Origin: Skermanella mucosa | GTDB taxonomy: Bacteria > Pseudomonadota > Alphaproteobacteria > Azospirillales > Azospirillaceae | Length of the DNA stretch: 64,000 nucleotides | Assembly: GCF_016765655.2 (NCBI RefSeq) | Contig: NZ_CP086106.1 | Coordinates: 3,771,001 to 3,835,000, forward strand | Direction of reading: 5' to 3' | Shown here: piece by piece, positions 62,376-64,000 of the stretch | Numbering within the stretch: the stretch's first letter is position 1 | Layout: each line of letters starts with the position of its first letter | Notes under the pieces: model-generated | Database searches by the model: none | What the model saw: only the letters and a program-made list of their open reading frames with translations | Told to the model about the DNA's origin: nothing | Made by a program: the position numbers and the translations under genes

Positions 62376-62861
62376 CTACATGGGCGAGCCTGCACCACTT
62401 TCCCCGGCCAGTTCCCGCGCCTCTTCGAGACGTTCCATGCACTGGGCCGTATCGCCCTGGCGGCCGGCATTGCGGGCACCGAGCAACAGGGTCTCCACCT
62501 GCGCCCGTTCCGCCGCACCCATTTCCGGCTGTCCGCCCGGAACCGCCCCTTGGGGAGCGCCGTCCTGCCGCGGGATCGCCGGTGCCGTGTCCATGCCGTC
62601 GGCGCTCGGATTCGGCGGCTCGACCACACGCCCGGCGCCAATGTCGGGCGGCTGGATGACGCCGCCGGACTGGGCGAGGCTTTCGCTGCCAGCGCTCCCC
62701 CCACTCCCCGCCTGGGGGGCGCTTCCGTTCAGCCCCAGCGATCCGGCCAGCTGGTCGACCTCGGCGAGGCAATCCTGAGCCTGGCCCTGTTGGGCATAAG
62801 TGGCCGAAGTCGCACCGGTCAGGATGACCGACGCAGTCAAGAGCATACCCAGTCCACGCAT
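62376..62861 (-). CDS. Small secreted protein with paired-Cys helical motif
   Basis: 161 residues. A signal peptide (MRGLGMLLTASVILTGATSATYAQ) and AAGGAGG before the ATG support a real gene. The middle is Gly/Pro/Ser-rich and disordered. It has only two Cys, in QDCLAEVDQLAG and in GDTAQCMERLEEAREL. The end (VETLLLGARNAGRQGDTAQCMERLEEARELAG) resembles the N-terminal segment of the fasciclin protein encoded at 41464-42744. Function unknown; periplasmic. Confidence 0.7.
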   Translation of the reverse strand: MRGLGMLLTASVILTGATSATYAQQGQAQDCLAEVDQLAGSLGLNGSAPQAGSGGSAGSESLAQSGGVIQPPDIGAGRVVEPPNPSADGMDTAPAIPRQDGAPQGAVPGGQPEMGAAERAQVETLLLGARNAGRQGDTAQCMERLEEARELAGESGAGSPM

Positions 62862-63000
62862 TCGAACCTCCTTCGACCTGTCATGCCCTGTCAACACCTG
62901 GAGGAGCGGTTTCGTCCCCCATGGCGCGGGCAGGCGCAACAAGTGATCGGGGAACATGTTCACAGGAGGCTCTATCCCCAACTTGCGGCCGCCCTGTAAA

Positions 63001-64000
63001 ATGCCAGCCTCGACGTCCGGTCCCCGGGTCTTCTCCCCGCGATCCCATTCGCCGCAATTCCAGCCGCCGCAATCCCAGCCGCCGCAATCCCAGCCGAGTG
63101 TCCGGCCGCTCCGCGTCCAGCCGGCCGCCCCGGCGGTATCGCCCGGCACGACGCTCGGCATCATCGTGACCGTCGTCGCGGCGCTCTATTTCGGCCGGGA
63201 CATCCTGATGCCGGTCGCGCTGGCGATCCTGCTCAGCTTCGCGCTGGCGCCGATCGTGATCCGCCTGCGCCGCTGGGGACTGGGCCGGGTCCTCTCGGTG
63301 ATCCTGGTCGTCCTGCTGATGTTCACGGCGATACTGGGCTTCGGCACCCTGGTGGCGAGCCAGCTTGTCGACCTGGCTCGCAACCTCCCGAACTACGAGC
63401 AGAACATAAGGGCCAAGATCCAGAGCGTACGGGGGGCGACCGAGGGGGGCGGCGGCGGCGTGATCGACCAGGCGTCGGAGATGCTGCGCGATCTCAGCAA
63501 GGAACTGGAGCAGGCGACCACTCCCAGTACCGAAGAGGTCGCCCGCCAAGCCGGGGAGGATGGACGGCTCGAGGTGCTGCGCCCCATCCCGGTCGAGATA
63601 CACGAGCCGCGCCCATCGCCCTGGAACGAGATCCAGACCTTCCTGGGGCCGCTGGTCGCCCCGATCGGCACCGCCGGCATCGTGCTGGTGTTCGTGATCT
63701 TCATGCTGCTTCAGCGGGAGGACCTGAGAGATCGCCTGATCCGGCTGGTCGGGGCCAACGACCTGCACCGGACGACCGAGGCGATGGACGAGGCCGGGGC
63801 CCGGGTCAGCCGATACCTGCTGATGCAGCTGATCATCAATGTCACCTACGGCATCCCGGTCGCGGTCGGCCTCTACTTCATCGGCGTGCCCAACCCCATA
63901 CTGTGGGGCGTGCTGGCGACGGTGCTGCGCTTCATACCCTATGTCGGCCCGGTCGTGTCGGCCTTCTTCCCCATAGTCCTGTCGTTCGCGGTGTCGCCCG
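63001..64000 (+). CDS. AI-2E family transporter (N-terminal part)
   Basis: The gene runs off the right edge; about 333 codons are visible. A Pro/Gln-rich cytoplasmic N-terminus (about 50 residues) is followed by hydrophobic helices: LGIIVTVVAALYFGRDILMPVALAILLSFALAPIV, VILVVLLMFTAILGFGTLVA, a large soluble segment, then GIVLVFVIFMLLQREDLRDRLIRL and RFIPYVGPVVSAF, as in YdiK/PerM/TqsA-like proteins. The ATG at 63001 is used; an in-frame ATG at 62956 is possible. Substrates in this family range from AI-2 to Na+/H+ exchange. Confidence 0.85.
   Translation, partial: MPASTSGPRVFSPRSHSPQFQPPQSQPPQSQPSVRPLRVQPAAPAVSPGTTLGIIVTVVAALYFGRDILMPVALAILLSFALAPIVIRLRRWGLGRVLSVILVVLLMFTAILGFGTLVASQLVDLARNLPNYEQNIRAKIQSVRGATEGGGGGVIDQASEMLRDLSKELEQATTPSTEEVARQAGEDGRLEVLRPIPVEIHEPRPSPWNEIQTFLGPLVAPIGTAGIVLVFVIFMLLQREDLRDRLIRLVGANDLHRTTEAMDEAGARVSRYLLMQLIINVTYGIPVAVGLYFIGVPNPILWGVLATVLRFIPYVGPVVSAFFPIVLSFAVSP
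63046..63095 (+). repeat. 15-bp tandem repeat inside the AI-2E gene
   Basis: CAGCCGCCGCAATCC is repeated twice in tandem with a diverged copy before it and a partial copy after. It encodes the PPQSQPPQSQP segment of the N-terminal tail, so repeat-number change keeps the frame. Confidence 0.6.

Overview
The window is high-GC chromosomal DNA from an alphaproteobacterium. The CheC/CheZ chemotaxis phosphatases, ExoD, TlyA, GluQRS, standalone Lrp ligand-binding protein and FabI/AroC pair fit Rhodospirillales (Azospirillum or Skermanella-like). That placement is an inference from gene content; no rRNA, tRNA or other phylogenetic marker was found. Most of the window is ordinary core and accessory chromosome. 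I found no prophage, CRISPR array or intact insertion sequence.

Layout. 1-3973: the start of an oligopeptide ABC substrate-binding protein, an MFS exporter, a class IV aminotransferase, and an unusual GNAT-FkbM methyltransferase fusion. 4097-6335: a three-gene signalling operon (CheY-like receiver, CheC-type phosphatase, PAS histidine kinase). 6336-7131: an intergenic stretch with a possible transposase remnant, perfect palindromes and two very small genes. 7132-9780: a molybdenum hydroxylase pair of the isoquinoline 1-oxidoreductase type. 9897-18230: BrkB-family membrane protein, FabI, AroC, a hybrid kinase overlapping exoD tail to tail, a peroxidase-like protein and SppA. 18227-29885: a surface-glycan region on the minus strand. 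CDP-glucose is made and dehydrated (rfbF, rfbG), reduced or epimerised, and probably loaded on polyprenyl phosphate by a GtrB-type transferase. A UPF0104 membrane protein, an FAD oxidoreductase and two large GT-C-like membrane proteins follow. 30204-33314: isoprenoid genes (dxs, ispA) with xseB. 33433-38486: an HDAC-family deacetylase, a TusA-like protein divergent from a probable persulfide sensor, DUF423, a hybrid kinase and CheZ. 38648-41368: glutathionyl-hydroquinone reductase, WrbA and a divergent LysR regulator with a clear operator. 41464-47982: a fasciclin protein, then a TetR-controlled RND pump. 48107-55127: MFS, DedA-like, DsbB, Coq7, HNH nuclease, esterase, GluQRS, Nudix and ACT proteins. 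55325-64000: a LivH permease with a lipoprotein-like N-terminus, a small lipoprotein, two hydrolases, a DEAD-box helicase, an Lrp-type RAM protein, gamma-glutamyltransferase, a small secreted protein and the start of an AI-2E family transporter.

The most noteworthy points are the GNAT-FkbM fusion, the CheY-CheC-kinase operon, the CDP-deoxysugar/polyprenyl cluster with a relic of its own membrane gene, the SqrR-like sensor beside TusA, the split fasciclin domain and its paralogous secreted protein, and the lipoprotein-LivH fusion. None is proven to be a new system; each is tied to a check in the findings.
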